From the NCBI GenBank assembly GCA_021737045.1, contig JAIPES010000017.1, positions 1 through 37,867 on the forward strand: 37,867 bases of DNA. The letters run 5' to 3'. The notes beneath the pieces were generated by a model. The model made no database searches and was not told the origin of the DNA. It was given only the letters and a program-made list of their open reading frames with translations. The position numbers were made by a program, and so were the translations under genes. Below, piece by piece: positions 7,899-16,063 of the stretch; the first letter of the stretch is position 1; the number at the start of each line of letters is the position of its first letter. The stretch is from Desulfobacteraceae bacterium (GTDB taxonomy: Bacteria > Desulfobacterota > Desulfobacteria > Desulfobacterales > Desulfosalsimonadaceae).

Positions 7899-8593
7899 CA
7901 TTCCTCCTGTTGTATCCGGGTGATGGCTGAGACCGCCCGCAGGGCCAGTTCTGCAACAGAGACCGGATAAAGCTGCCAGTCTTCAAAAAATTCGATCACA
8001 GCCCGGTCTGAAGTCAGTTCATGAACCCGCTCAAGATTTTCCGGGCTGCCCATATTGCCGGCCGCCCAGGCCCCGATGCCGCGGTGATAAGCATCATCCG
8101 AATCAAGAAACCCGGCGATATGCGGTGCTGCCCATGCGGCCATCTGCGGCCGGGTCCGGGCCAGTTCCCCCAGACCCCAGAGCAGCCCGCGCTGAAGACC
8201 CGGGTGCTCCAGAAAATTTTGTCCGGGATCAATGTAGGAGCACAAGACACTGGCGTATTCAACGGCCAGCATGGAATTTCGGGCCATGGCCGCGCCCATG
8301 GCCTCGGGCGCGCCCCAGCCGATGCCCCCGGACTCGTCATTTAGCATCCACATGAACCGGCGCATGATCACCCTGGCCGACTCAGGCTCTGCTTCGGCCA
8401 GATCCGCGGAGACAATGCCGGCGGCAGTAACTGCACGCCAGCGGATCAAGGCATCTGCTTCATAAAAATGCGATATCAGAGCATTAATGGCCTGCCTGGG
8501 CCGATGGCCGCCAATGCAGGCCATGGCCTTGTCCTGCCCGGAATCGGCCAGCACCTGCCGGATTTCACGTTTCAGGGCTCTGGCGCCGGTCAC
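7898..8593 (-). CDS. DVU0298-type HEAT-repeat-like protein
   Basis: 231 residues, mostly amphipathic helices with HEAT/PBS-lyase-like repetition: RQAINALISHFYEAD, IRWRAVTAAGIV, GLLWGLGELARTRP and HRGIGAWAAGNMG. The sequence resembles the DVU0298 family of sulfate reducers, whose function is unknown. The likely start is a GTG two bases after the DsrE-like stop codon, so translation is probably coupled. The helical-repeat architecture suggests a scaffold or protein-protein interaction role. Its place inside a flavodiiron/ferredoxin/DsrE operon links it to redox or oxygen-stress functions. Confidence 0.82.
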   Translation of the reverse strand: MTGARALKREIRQVLADSGQDKAMACIGGHRPRQAINALISHFYEADALIRWRAVTAAGIVSADLAEAEPESARVIMRRFMWMLNDESGGIGWGAPEAMGAAMARNSMLAVEYASVLCSYIDPGQNFLEHPGLQRGLLWGLGELARTRPQMAAWAAPHIAGFLDSDDAYHRGIGAWAAGNMGSPENLERVHELTSDRAVIEFFEDWQLYPVSVAELALRAVSAITRIQQEE

Positions 8594-8595
8594 GG

Positions 8596-8943
8596 CTAAA
8601 ATACCAGTATTTCGTAATCCTGGTCCCGGAAACCGGCAAAGGAGGGATGCCCGGACATGTCATCGAGAAGCACCAGGCCCTGTTTTTGCGCAGATGCCTG
8701 GGTGCCCATCTGCTTGGAGCAGGCCCGGCACACCCCGGCCACCAGTTTTTGGTCTATAACCTTGCGCCACATTCCGTAAGTTGCTGTTTTTTCGTTTTCC
8801 AGGCCGGGCAGCAGCTTGGTGGCCTCGCCTTCCAGGACCACCTGGACATCATATCCACGCTCATGCATATCCAGGGTGTTTAACAGCACATGGGTAAAAC
8901 ACATGGGATCATCATTGAATACAAACAATGCCACTTTTTTCAT
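8596..8943 (-). CDS. DsrE-family protein
   Basis: 115 residues of a single DsrE-like alpha/beta domain. It starts MKKVALFVFNDDPMCFTHVLLN and has the strand DVQVVLEGEATKLL and a Cys pair in VCRACSKQMG. Some DsrE relatives are sulfur-transfer proteins with an active Cys, and here C93 or C96 could be that residue. The ATG overlaps the ferredoxin stop codon (ATGA), with AGGAG upstream. It sits within a five-gene operon behind the flavodiiron protein. The sulfur-carrier role is inferred from the family only. Confidence 0.85.
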   Translation of the reverse strand: MKKVALFVFNDDPMCFTHVLLNTLDMHERGYDVQVVLEGEATKLLPGLENEKTATYGMWRKVIDQKLVAGVCRACSKQMGTQASAQKQGLVLLDDMSGHPSFAGFRDQDYEILVF

Positions 8944-9167
8944 GATTCGTCTCCTGCGGGAGCCTGAGGATTCCAGCGGATGCAGTCGGCCGGGCAGTGC
9001 TTGATGGCTTCATCCACGCATTCTTTCGGATAGACCGGCAAAGAAATCACCCGCACATACCCGGAGTCGGTCATTTCAAACACATCCGGGCAGAGATCCG
9101 CACACACGCCGCATTCAATACAATCGGCCAGTTCAACGTCAGGCTCAGAGGGTTTTTGATTATTCAT
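8940..9167 (-). CDS. Small ferredoxin, Desulfovibrio type
   Basis: 75 residues. C16, C19 and C22 plus C58 (HCP) match the ligands of a single [4Fe-4S] cluster as in Desulfovibrio ferredoxins. C26 and C50 correspond to positions that form a disulfide or replace cluster ligands in that family, and C62 is extra. The start at 9167 overlaps the fprA stop codon by eight bases. A longer reading upstream lies inside fprA and is not credible. The protein probably carries electrons in the cytoplasm, and its place directly after fprA suggests it serves the flavodiiron protein or the downstream iron-sulfur flavoprotein. Confidence 0.9.
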   Translation of the reverse strand: MNNQKPSEPDVELADCIECGVCADLCPDVFEMTDSGYVRVISLPVYPKECVDEAIKHCPADCIRWNPQAPAGDES

Positions 9168-10344
9168 TGACAGCCTGTCCGATGCGGCGGCCGAAATCCA
9201 CGCACTGCGCCACGGCATCGGCATCCGGCACGTACTGGATCCGAAGGCCCTTGTCAATGATCTGCGCACCCATGGCTTCAAGCTCGGCCTGGATGATTTT
9301 CACGGATTCGCCGCTCCAGCCGTAGGAGCCAAAGGCTGCGCCCAGGCGGTTTTTGGGCTTCAAACCCTTTACATAGGTCAACACATCGGCCACGGTGGGA
9401 AAAATATTGTTGTTTAACGTGGGCGAGCCGAACACAAAAGCCCGGGCATCGAGCAGCTCGGTCATGATCTCGCTTCTGTGGGAACTACGAATATGGATGG
9501 GCTTGACCGCCACGCCGGCTTCGGCGATGCCGTCGGCAATGGCTTCGGCCATGATGCGGGTACTTTTCCACATGGTGTCATAGACCACCACCGCCTTGTT
9601 CAATGGCTCCTGCTGGCTCCAGGCAACATAGGCATTGATGATTTTGGCCGGATCCGTTCGCCAGATAATCCCGTGGTCCGGACAAATCATGCGGATATCC
9701 AGACCCATTTGGGTTACCTGCTCCACCAGTTTTAAAATTTTGGGCGCATACAGCAGCAAAATATTGGCAAAATATTTCTTTGCATGGGCCATGACGGCAT
9801 TGCCCATCACGTCATCAAACATTTCATACCCGGCATAATGCTGGCCGAATGCGTCGCTGGAAAAAAGAATCCCGTTGGTCTTGTCAAAGGTAAACATGCT
9901 GTCGGGCCAGTGCAGCATGCGGGTCTCAAGAAACACCAGGCTCCGGCTGCCCAGAGAAATCTCCTCGCCGTTTTCCACTGCCCGGTAGTTCAGGTCCTGT
10001 GAAAAATGCTGGGACAGGTTCTTTTTGCCCATCCCGGAGCACAGCACCGGCTTGTCTTCACCGATATAGTGCATGACCCGGGGCAGTCCCCCGGAATGGT
10101 CCATCTCGGTATGATTGCTGATCACCATGTCAATTTTTTTCGGATCCACCACTTGGGCGATATTGGCCAGCAGCTGGTCGGCAAATTCTTTTTTGACAGC
10201 GTCAATAAGCACGATTTTCTCATCCACAATCAGAAAGGCATTGTAACTGGTGCCCTTTTCCGTGGAATATCCGTGAAAATCCCGGATGTTCCAGTCATGT
10301 ACGCCGACATGATAAACGCCTTTTGCGATCTCCACCGGTTTCAT
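9160..10344 (-). CDS. fprA: Flavodiiron protein (FprA/ROO family)
   Basis: 394 residues. Residues 1-~250 are a metallo-beta-lactamase-like domain with the di-iron motif HTEMDH (H78, E80, D82, H83), plus LHWPDS, SSDAFG and CPDHG contributing the remaining ligands. Residues ~252-394 are a flavodoxin-like FMN domain, starting AVVVYDTMWKSTRIMAEAI and containing GSYGWSG. The family reduces O2 to water, or NO to N2O, in anaerobes, taking electrons from rubredoxin. A rubredoxin gene lies just upstream but behind a terminator-like hairpin. It is first in an operon with ferredoxin, DsrE, DVU0298-type and flavoprotein-ArsC genes joined by overlaps or 2-base gaps. GAGAGGACGCAGGGG precedes the ATG. Confidence 0.94.
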   Translation of the reverse strand: MKPVEIAKGVYHVGVHDWNIRDFHGYSTEKGTSYNAFLIVDEKIVLIDAVKKEFADQLLANIAQVVDPKKIDMVISNHTEMDHSGGLPRVMHYIGEDKPVLCSGMGKKNLSQHFSQDLNYRAVENGEEISLGSRSLVFLETRMLHWPDSMFTFDKTNGILFSSDAFGQHYAGYEMFDDVMGNAVMAHAKKYFANILLLYAPKILKLVEQVTQMGLDIRMICPDHGIIWRTDPAKIINAYVAWSQQEPLNKAVVVYDTMWKSTRIMAEAIADGIAEAGVAVKPIHIRSSHRSEIMTELLDARAFVFGSPTLNNNIFPTVADVLTYVKGLKPKNRLGAAFGSYGWSGESVKIIQAELEAMGAQIIDKGLRIQYVPDADAVAQCVDFGRRIGQAVNE

Positions 10345-10440
10345 CCCCTGCGTCCTCTCTATTGCCTGTTTTTTGAAATTTTTTGTCTTGATTGTGTTAT
10401 GGGCTCAAACGCGTACAGATTGTAAAATCCGCCCGGGCTT

Positions 10441-10505
10441 GAAAAAACAAACCGGTTTCAGCAGCTTTTCCCGGACGGGAACACAAAAATGCCTGAAACC
10501 GGTTT
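10441..10505 (-). terminator. Rho-independent terminator after rubredoxin
   Basis: The 13-bp inverted repeat AAACCGGTTTCAG (10449-10461) and CTGAAACCGGTTT (10493-10505) encloses a 31-nt loop holding its own small CCCGgaCGGG hairpin. Read on the minus strand it is followed by the T-rich TGTTTTTTC. It lies just after the rubredoxin stop codon and before fprA, so it would end or attenuate the rubredoxin transcript. Confidence 0.75.
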
Positions 10506-10512
10506 TACGGTT

Positions 10513-10674
10513 CTATGCCTGTTTTTCAAAATCAGCCTTGGGCGCACCGCAGACCGGGCATTCCCAGTCGTCGGGAAGATCCTCAAAACTGGTGCCCGCT
10601 GCAATGCCGTTGTCCGGATCACCCTGGGCCGGGTCATACACATATCCGCAAATGGTGCAAACATACTTGTCCAT
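10513..10674 (-). CDS. Rubredoxin
   Basis: 53 residues with the two canonical iron-binding loops: CTICGY near residue 6 and CPVCGAPK near residue 39. The conserved core [20 protein letters not shown] lies between them. It is a full-length classical rubredoxin, a one-electron carrier to flavodiiron proteins and rubrerythrins. The ATG at 10674 is preceded by AGGAGG. It lies 31 bases after the flavodoxin stop codon and upstream of fprA, which is the expected electron acceptor. Confidence 0.95.
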   Translation of the reverse strand: MDKYVCTICGYVYDPAQGDPDNGIAAGTSFEDLPDDWECPVCGAPKADFEKQA

Positions 10675-10705
10675 GTTTTTGTCCTCCTGTTGGTTCAGCT
10701 AAAAA

Positions 10706-11140
10706 TCATTCCAGTTTGGCCGCCACCTGGCGGCCGTAATCCTGTGCCATCTTGATGCCGCCGCCAAGGCTGCTCCTTTTGAGCATCAGCGGTCCGTCGA
10801 CCATGTTCATGTGAAAAATGTTTTTCATGGTCTCAAAAATCCGCTCGCCGGCCTCCCCGCTCCAGCCAAATGAACCGAAAGCGCCGCCGGCCTTGTTTTC
10901 CAGGCCGGCATTTTCGGCAAGGAACAAAAAAGTTTTCATCCCCTGAAGCATGTCCCCGTGATAGGTGGGAGAGCCGAACACATAGGCGTCATAACCGGCC
11001 AAGTCCTTTTGCGCGGCAAAATTTTTCACATCCGCCACATCAGCGGTAATGCCGGCAAACCGCAGCCCCTCTGCGATCAATTCCCCGATATTGCGGGTCT
11101 CGCCCGTTCGCGTGGCGTATACCACCAGCGCCTTTGCCAT
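10706..11140 (-). CDS. Flavodoxin
   Basis: 144 residues. The phosphate-binding loop ATRTGETRNI is at 9-18. GSPTYHGDM (about 57-65) and GSFGWSGEAGE (about 89-99) contact the FMN. The length fits a short-chain flavodoxin, although the tail resembles the flavodoxin domain of flavodiiron proteins. It lies between the RCKP-type rubredoxin-like gene and rubredoxin on the minus strand and is probably co-transcribed with them as a low-potential electron carrier. Confidence 0.92.
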   Translation of the reverse strand: MAKALVVYATRTGETRNIGELIAEGLRFAGITADVADVKNFAAQKDLAGYDAYVFGSPTYHGDMLQGMKTFLFLAENAGLENKAGGAFGSFGWSGEAGERIFETMKNIFHMNMVDGPLMLKRSSLGGGIKMAQDYGRQVAAKLE

Positions 11141-11164
11141 ATTTTTTGTCCTTGTAACGGATTA

Positions 11165-11329
11165 TCAGCGTTTGGAACCGATCCGGTCGTCACGGCCCGA
11201 GTCCGCGCAATCCGGAGTGTAGCAGGAATTGTCCACGAATTCGCATTTTTCCTTACATGACGGACACTGTTTCGGCGGCGCATCAGCGTCAAACGTGTAT
11301 CCGCAGTTGCTGCATTTCCAACTGGGCAT
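11165..11329 (-). CDS. Rubredoxin-like zinc-ribbon protein (RCKP type)
   Basis: 54 residues. Two CxxC knuckles, CSNCGY at 6 and CPSCKEKC at 22, fit a truncated rubredoxin fold. Three further Cys occur at C29, C36 and C41 (the last two in SCYTPDC). Proteins of this shape are annotated as RCKP-type rubredoxin-like in sulfate reducers. The metal could be Fe or Zn. AAAGGAGGTGACACT precedes the ATG at 11329. It lies 24 bases before the flavodoxin ATG, in the same transcription direction. Confidence 0.85.
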   Translation of the reverse strand: MPSWKCSNCGYTFDADAPPKQCPSCKEKCEFVDNSCYTPDCADSGRDDRIGSKR

Positions 11330-11389
11330 AGTGTCACCTCCTTTGCATGGTAACGGTTGAAGGGCCCTGGTCCGGCGCCGGCGGGGAAA

Positions 11390-11869
11390 CTATTTTTTGA
11401 GCTTGGTCAGTTCCCCGCTCAGCAGGCGGATATGCCCCATTTCTTCCTTGATGATATTTTCAAGCCGGTTTTTTCCGTATTTTTCCGGCACCAGTTCCTT
11501 CATGCCCAGATAAAGCACAATGGAATCTTTTTCCGCCTGGATGGCGGCCATTAAAATTTTTTCCATGGAAGAGGTGTCAATGGATTTTTCAAAAAACACG
11601 CGAATGTCTGCCAGGGCCTTGAGATAATTTTCCGCGTCTCCCTCTGGGTCAAATACAGTCTGGGTTTTTTCCTTTTCTTTTAACTCAGCGCGCATCTGCT
11701 CAAAAAGCCGCTTGTGATCTGCTTCCATGTCCGCCAGATTGTTAAGCATTTCCTTGTTTTTGGGGTCATCCACATCCTGTGCGGCTTTGCGGTAAAACTG
11801 CTCTCCGTTTATCTCAATGTCCTCGGCCAGCTTAAAAACATCATCAGCGCTGAAATCAAATGCAGCCAT
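11390..11869 (-). CDS. Ferritin-like di-iron protein (rubrerythrin N-terminal type)
   Basis: 159 residues forming a four-helix bundle. The carboxylate/histidine ligands appear as EINGEQFY, EADHKRL (ExxH), AEKDSIVLY and EEMGHIRLL (ExxH). The usual C-terminal rubredoxin domain of rubrerythrin is absent, but two stand-alone rubredoxin-type genes follow on the same strand and could supply electrons. The likely role is peroxide reduction or iron handling. A GTG immediately before the ATG is an alternative start, and GGAGGAAGTG lies upstream. Repeat family 1 copy 2 lies upstream of the start, from 11909. Confidence 0.88.
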   Translation of the reverse strand: MAAFDFSADDVFKLAEDIEINGEQFYRKAAQDVDDPKNKEMLNNLADMEADHKRLFEQMRAELKEKEKTQTVFDPEGDAENYLKALADIRVFFEKSIDTSSMEKILMAAIQAEKDSIVLYLGMKELVPEKYGKNRLENIIKEEMGHIRLLSGELTKLKK

Positions 11870-11908
11870 CACTTCCTCCGTTGTATTAAAGTTAACAAAC
11901 CAGCACTT

Positions 11909-12055
11909 GATGGCGCCGTAAAAAGTCCAATATCTGCGTTACGCGCAATTTCTCATAATTTCACGTACGGCCAAGTACGCTGCATTCTTCGAAATTGCGC
12001 AAGCCTTGATCTTGAACTTTTTACGGCACCATCTGAAAAGCTTTTTACGGTGCCC
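11909..12055 (-). repeat. Dispersed palindrome family 1, copy 2 (inverted orientation)
   Basis: The 125-bp core 11909-12033 is bounded by GATGGCGCCGTAAAAAGT and its partner ACTTTTTACGGCACCATC form. The half-arm CTTTTTACGGTGCC follows to 12055, so the element is reversed relative to copies 1, 3, 4 and 5. It separates the 66-residue small gene from the ferritin-like gene and fills most of the 279-bp gap. The remaining ~90 bases hold nothing I can identify. Confidence 0.9.
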
Positions 12056-12148
12056 TCAGCACTTTTCACAAAAATAATGCCTATATTTTTTTTTGCCAGT
12101 CCCATGCCGGCTGACTGGTGCAGATGCCTGCCAAAACGCCGCAGAGGG

Positions 12149-12349
12149 TTATCGCCAGTTGCCTTTCTGCATATGGACGGCCTTTTCGGCTTCAGCCCGT
12201 TTGCGGATTTTGTAGCCCGCATCCCGGATCATTCCGTAAAGAACGCCGCAGCCCGTATCCTCCCGCTCGGCATCGCCATCATCTGCAAGCTCCAGCATGG
12301 CTTTGACAAGTTCCATTGTTCTTTTAATATTTTCGTTGGCCGGTTTCAA
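12149..12349 (-). CDS. Small conserved hypothetical protein
   Basis: 66 residues if the TTG at 12349 is used, or 55 if the ATG at 12316 is used. The first start keeps a fuller N-terminus and the second has the better codon, and I cannot decide between them. The sequence is charged and helical, with the stretch DGDAEREDTGCGVLYGMIRD in the middle and a lysine/arginine-rich end (KIRKRAEAEKAV). I believe similar short proteins with the GCGVLYG motif occur in other Desulfobacterota, but I know no function. There is no signal peptide or membrane segment. It lies between a family 1 palindrome and the divergent sfsA gene. Confidence 0.7.
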   Translation of the reverse strand: MKPANENIKRTMELVKAMLELADDGDAEREDTGCGVLYGMIRDAGYKIRKRAEAEKAVHMQKGNWR

Positions 12350-12674
12350 TACCTGAAATCCATCATTTTTGTGAATGCTGGCATTTACTTTTGCGCTGAC
12401 AGGGATTGCAGCTGCTTTTGATTTTCCGTTGAATCATACAGAACAAGTCGTACAACTTTCATGCCAAAACGCTGCTGCGCCGGCCGGGTGTTTTGGGCAG
12501 AAAGCTGTTTTCACCCAAAAAACAAATCTTAACATAAACCAAATTTTATATAAAAACAAAGTGTTATTTTTATAATAGGAATTGCGGCAGGATATCATCA
12601 GGCCATGCAGACATATCCGGCAATTCAGGGATTTTGTTTTCTTTTTTTCGGTTTTGGTGTATCAGGGCTGTATC
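12350..12674. other. Intergenic region between the small gene and sfsA
   Basis: This is a 325-bp AT-rich stretch with no credible gene. The plus strand holds a TATAAT at 12571-12576, 99 bases before the sfsA ATG, with no good -35 box at the expected distance. The minus strand has AT-rich sequence (about 12540-12580) that could serve the small gene. No strong hairpin or repeat family member was seen. Confidence 0.5.
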
Positions 12675-13406
12675 ATGGTACAAAATTGTTTCATTAAATG
12701 GCCCGAACTCATCGCCGGCACACTGATTTGCCGATACAAGCGCTTTCTTGCAGACATCCGGCTGGCAACCGGTGAAACCGTTACAGCCCACTGTCCCAAT
12801 TCCGGAAGCATGGCCGGCTGCAGCCAGCCCGGAAGGCCCGTTTACATCTCTGTTTCCGACAACCCCCGGCGCAAGCTCAAATACACCTGGGAACTCATTG
12901 AAATGCCCGGCTCCCTGGTGGGCACAAACACCCTGGTGCCCAACCGGCTGGTGCGCAGGTGTACGGAATCCGGCGTGATCCCGGAGCTGTCGGGATATGA
13001 TTCGGTGCGCGCCGAAGTGCGGGCCGGGGATCACACCCGGTTTGACCTGATGCTGGAAAGCCGCAAAACCGGAAAATGCTGGGTGGAGATCAAAAACTGC
13101 ACCCTGGTGGAAAACCAGACCGGGTATTTTCCGGACGCGCAAACCCAGCGCGGCCGAAATCATCTAAAAGAGCTGCAGCGCCAGGCCGCAAAAGGCCACA
13201 GGTGTGTGATGTTTTTCCTGGTACAGCGCATGGACGCCGTGGCATTTATGCCGGCCGACCACATTGACCCCGCATACGGGGAGGAATTGCGAAGGGCTGT
13301 AAAAAACGGGGTGGAAATTCTGGTCTATGACGTGTCCATGGACATGGCCGGCATTGGGCTCAGAAACCGCCTGCCCTACTCGTTTTCCGGGACCGCCTCC
13401 GGATAA
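12675..13406 (+). CDS. sfsA: SfsA family nuclease/regulator
   Basis: 243 residues from the ATG at 12675. Recognisable blocks are GETVTAHCPNSGSMAGC, KYTWELIEM, VGTNTLVPNRLV, SRKTGKCWVEIKNCTLVE, FPDAQTQRGRNHLKEL and the end region GVEILVYDVSMD. These match SfsA, first named as a sugar-fermentation stimulation protein and later described as a DNA/RNA-binding nuclease-like protein (PD-(D/E)xK-like E-x-K in VEIKN). The length is typical. It is convergent with the sigma-54 activator and overlaps its 3' end by 31 bases. No functional partner is apparent. Confidence 0.93.
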   Translation: MVQNCFIKWPELIAGTLICRYKRFLADIRLATGETVTAHCPNSGSMAGCSQPGRPVYISVSDNPRRKLKYTWELIEMPGSLVGTNTLVPNRLVRRCTESGVIPELSGYDSVRAEVRAGDHTRFDLMLESRKTGKCWVEIKNCTLVENQTGYFPDAQTQRGRNHLKELQRQAAKGHRCVMFFLVQRMDAVAFMPADHIDPAYGEELRRAVKNGVEILVYDVSMDMAGIGLRNRLPYSFSGTASG

Positions 13407-14743
13407 TCCCGGATAAACCGGTACAATGTGGCACGGCCCACTTCCAGCTGCTTTGCCGCCTTGACCTTGTTTCCCCCGGTTTTTTCCAGGGCCGCACGAA
13501 CGGAATCCACATCGAGTTTTTTGTCCGGCCCCCGCCGCTTTTCAGACGATTTTGCGCTGCGAAGCTCCAATGGCAGATTTGACGGCCGGATCACGCTGCC
13601 GCCGCATTTGACAATGGCAAACTGAAGCACATTCTGCAGCTGCCGGACATTGCCGGGCCAGTCATAATCGAGCATAATGCCCAAAGCTTCTTCGGAAACC
13701 ACCTTTGGGGGTTCATCGCCGTGCTCCCGGGCCGCATTGCGCAGGAAATGTTCAATAAGAAGCGGGATATCATTTCGCCGCTCCCGCAGGGGGGGCAAAT
13801 GAACCGGAATCACATTTAACCGGTAATACAAATCCTCCCGGAACGCCCCGGCCTGGATCTGTTTTTTCAGGTCCTTGTTTGTGGCGCTGATAATGCGCAC
13901 ATCCACGCTCACGGTCTTTTCGCCGCCCACCTTTTCAAATTTTCCGGTCTGCAGAAACCGCAGCAGCTTGACCTGCATGGCATTGGAAAGCTCGGCGATC
14001 TCGTCGAGAAACACCGTCCCGTTGTGCGCCAGCTCAAAACGGCCTTTTTTATCCCGTATGGCTCCGGAAAAAGCACCTTTGACATGACCGAACAATTCGC
14101 TTTCAATGAGGCCTTCTGGCAGGGCCCCGCAATTGATGGGGACAAAGGGCGCCCCGGCCCGGCGGCTTTCCTGATGAATAGCCTCTGCCACCAGTTCCTT
14201 TCCGGTACCGGTTTCCCCTGAGATGTGCACCGGGTAATCATAGCCGGCCAGATCCCGAATCTGCTGAAAAATCTGGAGCATCTTGTAATCCCGGCCGATA
14301 ATGCTGCCGAATCCGGATAATTCCCCGGCCTTGAACCGAAGCTTGAGCAGTTCGGTCAGATCCCGCACAGAGGCCAGCACACCCACGATAATACCGGTAT
14401 CATCCCGGATCGGGGAAACCGACATTTCCGCCTTGCGGCTCTGGCCGTCTTTTGTCAGGATCGTGACCGGATACTCCATGTATTCAGGCAGATCCTGATG
14501 ATTTTCCTGCTGGTTTTCATCAAAAAGGCACTTCTGGCCGCAAAACGGCTGGCCAAACGCCTCGTGGCAGTCTTTGCCCAGCACCTCGTCACGGCTGTAT
14601 CCGGTGAGCCGTTCTGCCTCCTCGTTGAAAAAAAAGATCCTGCGGTTCAGATCATGGGCGATAATGCCTTCCTTTAAATGATCCAGTATCCGTATGAGAT
14701 TCTGTTTTTCCGAAAGCAGCCGGGTGAGTGTGTCTTCAGACAT
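13376..14743 (-). CDS. PAS domain sigma-54-dependent Fis-family activator
   Basis: 455 residues. Residues ~10-130 are a PAS sensor with C59, C68 and C72 close together (CHEAFGQPFCGQKC). Residues ~145-380 are the AAA+ ATPase: Walker A GETGTGKE at 176-183, a sigma-54 contact loop reading GAFSGA (223-228) where GAFTGA is usual, and Walker B GTVFLDEIAEL near 242. Residues ~405-445 form a Fis-type helix-turn-helix (GGNKVKAAKQLEVGRATLYR). It should activate sigma-54 promoters in response to a signal sensed by PAS. The Cys trio would suit a metal or redox signal. The target is unknown. It is downstream of the porin gene, behind a terminator. Confidence 0.92.
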   Translation of the reverse strand: MSEDTLTRLLSEKQNLIRILDHLKEGIIAHDLNRRIFFFNEEAERLTGYSRDEVLGKDCHEAFGQPFCGQKCLFDENQQENHQDLPEYMEYPVTILTKDGQSRKAEMSVSPIRDDTGIIVGVLASVRDLTELLKLRFKAGELSGFGSIIGRDYKMLQIFQQIRDLAGYDYPVHISGETGTGKELVAEAIHQESRRAGAPFVPINCGALPEGLIESELFGHVKGAFSGAIRDKKGRFELAHNGTVFLDEIAELSNAMQVKLLRFLQTGKFEKVGGEKTVSVDVRIISATNKDLKKQIQAGAFREDLYYRLNVIPVHLPPLRERRNDIPLLIEHFLRNAAREHGDEPPKVVSEEALGIMLDYDWPGNVRQLQNVLQFAIVKCGGSVIRPSNLPLELRSAKSSEKRRGPDKKLDVDSVRAALEKTGGNKVKAAKQLEVGRATLYRFIRDYPEAVPENE

Positions 14744-14810
14744 AGTTGTTTTAAACCGTTTTTTTTGCCTGGATCCATTTGTTTGCCGGCTGCAGCTGCA
14801 GCCGGCCGCA

Positions 14811-14853
14811 AAAATAAAAATCCCCTGCCCGGCCCCAAAGGCCGGAACAGGGG
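14811..14853 (-). terminator. Rho-independent terminator after the porin gene
   Basis: On the minus strand the stem CCCCTG-tt-CCGGCC pairs with GGCCGG-gc-AGGGG (14822-14853) across a short loop. It is followed by ATTTTTATTTTT (complement of 14811-14821). It ends the iron-locus transcript before the sigma-54 activator gene. A second G+C-rich palindrome (CCGGCTGCAGCTGCAGCCGG) lies beside it at about 14786-14805. Confidence 0.85.
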
Positions 14854-14916
14854 AAAAAGCATAGCACGTTACCGGTTCAAGTCAAGCAAATGTCTTATTT
14901 TGCGGCAATTTTGAAA

Positions 14917-16011
14917 TTAAAACGCAAAAGCCAGCTGAGCGGTCACGGCATCGTTTTCATCATCGTTTTCATATTCCTCATGGAAATATTCCAGGGCAAC
15001 GGATGTATGATCAAACATGTCCATGCTCACTGCACAGATGTAGCGGTCTTCTGCCAGAAACCCGCCTGCATCGTCTGTTCCCTGCCAGCCGACAGCCAGG
15101 GTGGTGTCTTTTTCCGCAAGGGTAAAACCATAGCCCAGCTCCAGGTTCCATGCGGAAATCTCTTCCATTTCCATTATGTTGCCATTGTCCGTATACCCGG
15201 TGTCATCTAAGGCGGTCATGTACTCGCCAATGAAGGTCACCGGCCCGGAGGAAAAAACGGCATGGGCTGTGACCCCGCCCACATAATCATCTACTTCATC
15301 AATGCCTTCATCGGATAAAAAGTCTGAATCAAGGATATTGTTGATATACCCCACCCCCGTATCCAGGCTGAAGTTTTGCGTCTCCATCCGGTATCCGGCA
15401 CTGGCCCCGAAATTGTCCACGTGGCTGTCATCATTGAACTTATCCACATCCCCATTGAACGCATAAGCAGAGGCATAAAAACCGTTTTGCTCCAGTCCGG
15501 CCACCGCAGCCGATTCCCGGGTCTCGCCCATCTCCAGGGTCAGGGGATCGGAGACCATGTGGGTTTCAAAATTGCCAAACGGCACATAGAGCTTGCCTGC
15601 GGAAAAATAAACCGGCCAGTTCGGAGACGGTGTCAGGGTAATATAACCTTCATCCAGGTCCACGGGCTCGGTGTCGTCTTCTTCCCACAAAAACACCACA
15701 TGGCCGCTGACATAATCGTTGAACTCCGCGTCAATGCCCAGCTCGACCGTTGCCAGGTTCAAATCGCTGGAATCTTCACCCGTGCCGTCCCGGTTGTCCT
15801 GATCTTCATACACCCCTTCGACCTCCAGCAGGCCGCTGATGGAAATCCGATCCGTCCACTGACCGGAAAAATCCCTTATTCCCACTTTTTGTTCAAGCTC
15901 GTTAATTTTCCGGGTTAACTCATAATTGGACAGCTCCTTGGCAAATACCGGCGAGCCCGTCACTATCACGCACATGCAAAAACTGAGTATCAATACAATA
16001 ATCTGTTTCAT
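14917..16011 (-). CDS. LbtU-like outer-membrane porin
   Basis: 364 residues from the ATG at 16011, with AAGGGAAG just upstream; longer readings run through the neighbouring gene. Signal peptide 1-24 (MKQIIVLILSFCMCVIVTGS, cut after VFA). A short coiled coil (about residues 26-42, NYELTRKINELEQKV) is followed by a beta-rich barrel with alternating strands and aspartate-rich loops, ending in aromatic VTAQLAFAF, a typical outer-membrane C-terminal strand. The layout resembles LbtU-family siderophore porins. Its place at the end of a Feo-type iron locus supports metal or siderophore passage across the outer membrane. The substrate is not known. Confidence 0.83.
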   Translation of the reverse strand: MKQIIVLILSFCMCVIVTGSPVFAKELSNYELTRKINELEQKVGIRDFSGQWTDRISISGLLEVEGVYEDQDNRDGTGEDSSDLNLATVELGIDAEFNDYVSGHVVFLWEEDDTEPVDLDEGYITLTPSPNWPVYFSAGKLYVPFGNFETHMVSDPLTLEMGETRESAAVAGLEQNGFYASAYAFNGDVDKFNDDSHVDNFGASAGYRMETQNFSLDTGVGYINNILDSDFLSDEGIDEVDDYVGGVTAHAVFSSGPVTFIGEYMTALDDTGYTDNGNIMEMEEISAWNLELGYGFTLAEKDTTLAVGWQGTDDAGGFLAEDRYICAVSMDMFDHTSVALEYFHEEYENDDENDAVTAQLAFAF

Positions 16012-16063
16012 TCTTCCCTTTTCCGTTTCTTTTTTTATTTTAAATTTCAAATAGTGAATTGCC

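Noticed and set aside
10458-10664. A 68-codon minus-strand reading overlapping rubredoxin
   Set aside because: It is in a different frame from the perfect 53-residue rubredoxin at 10513-10674.
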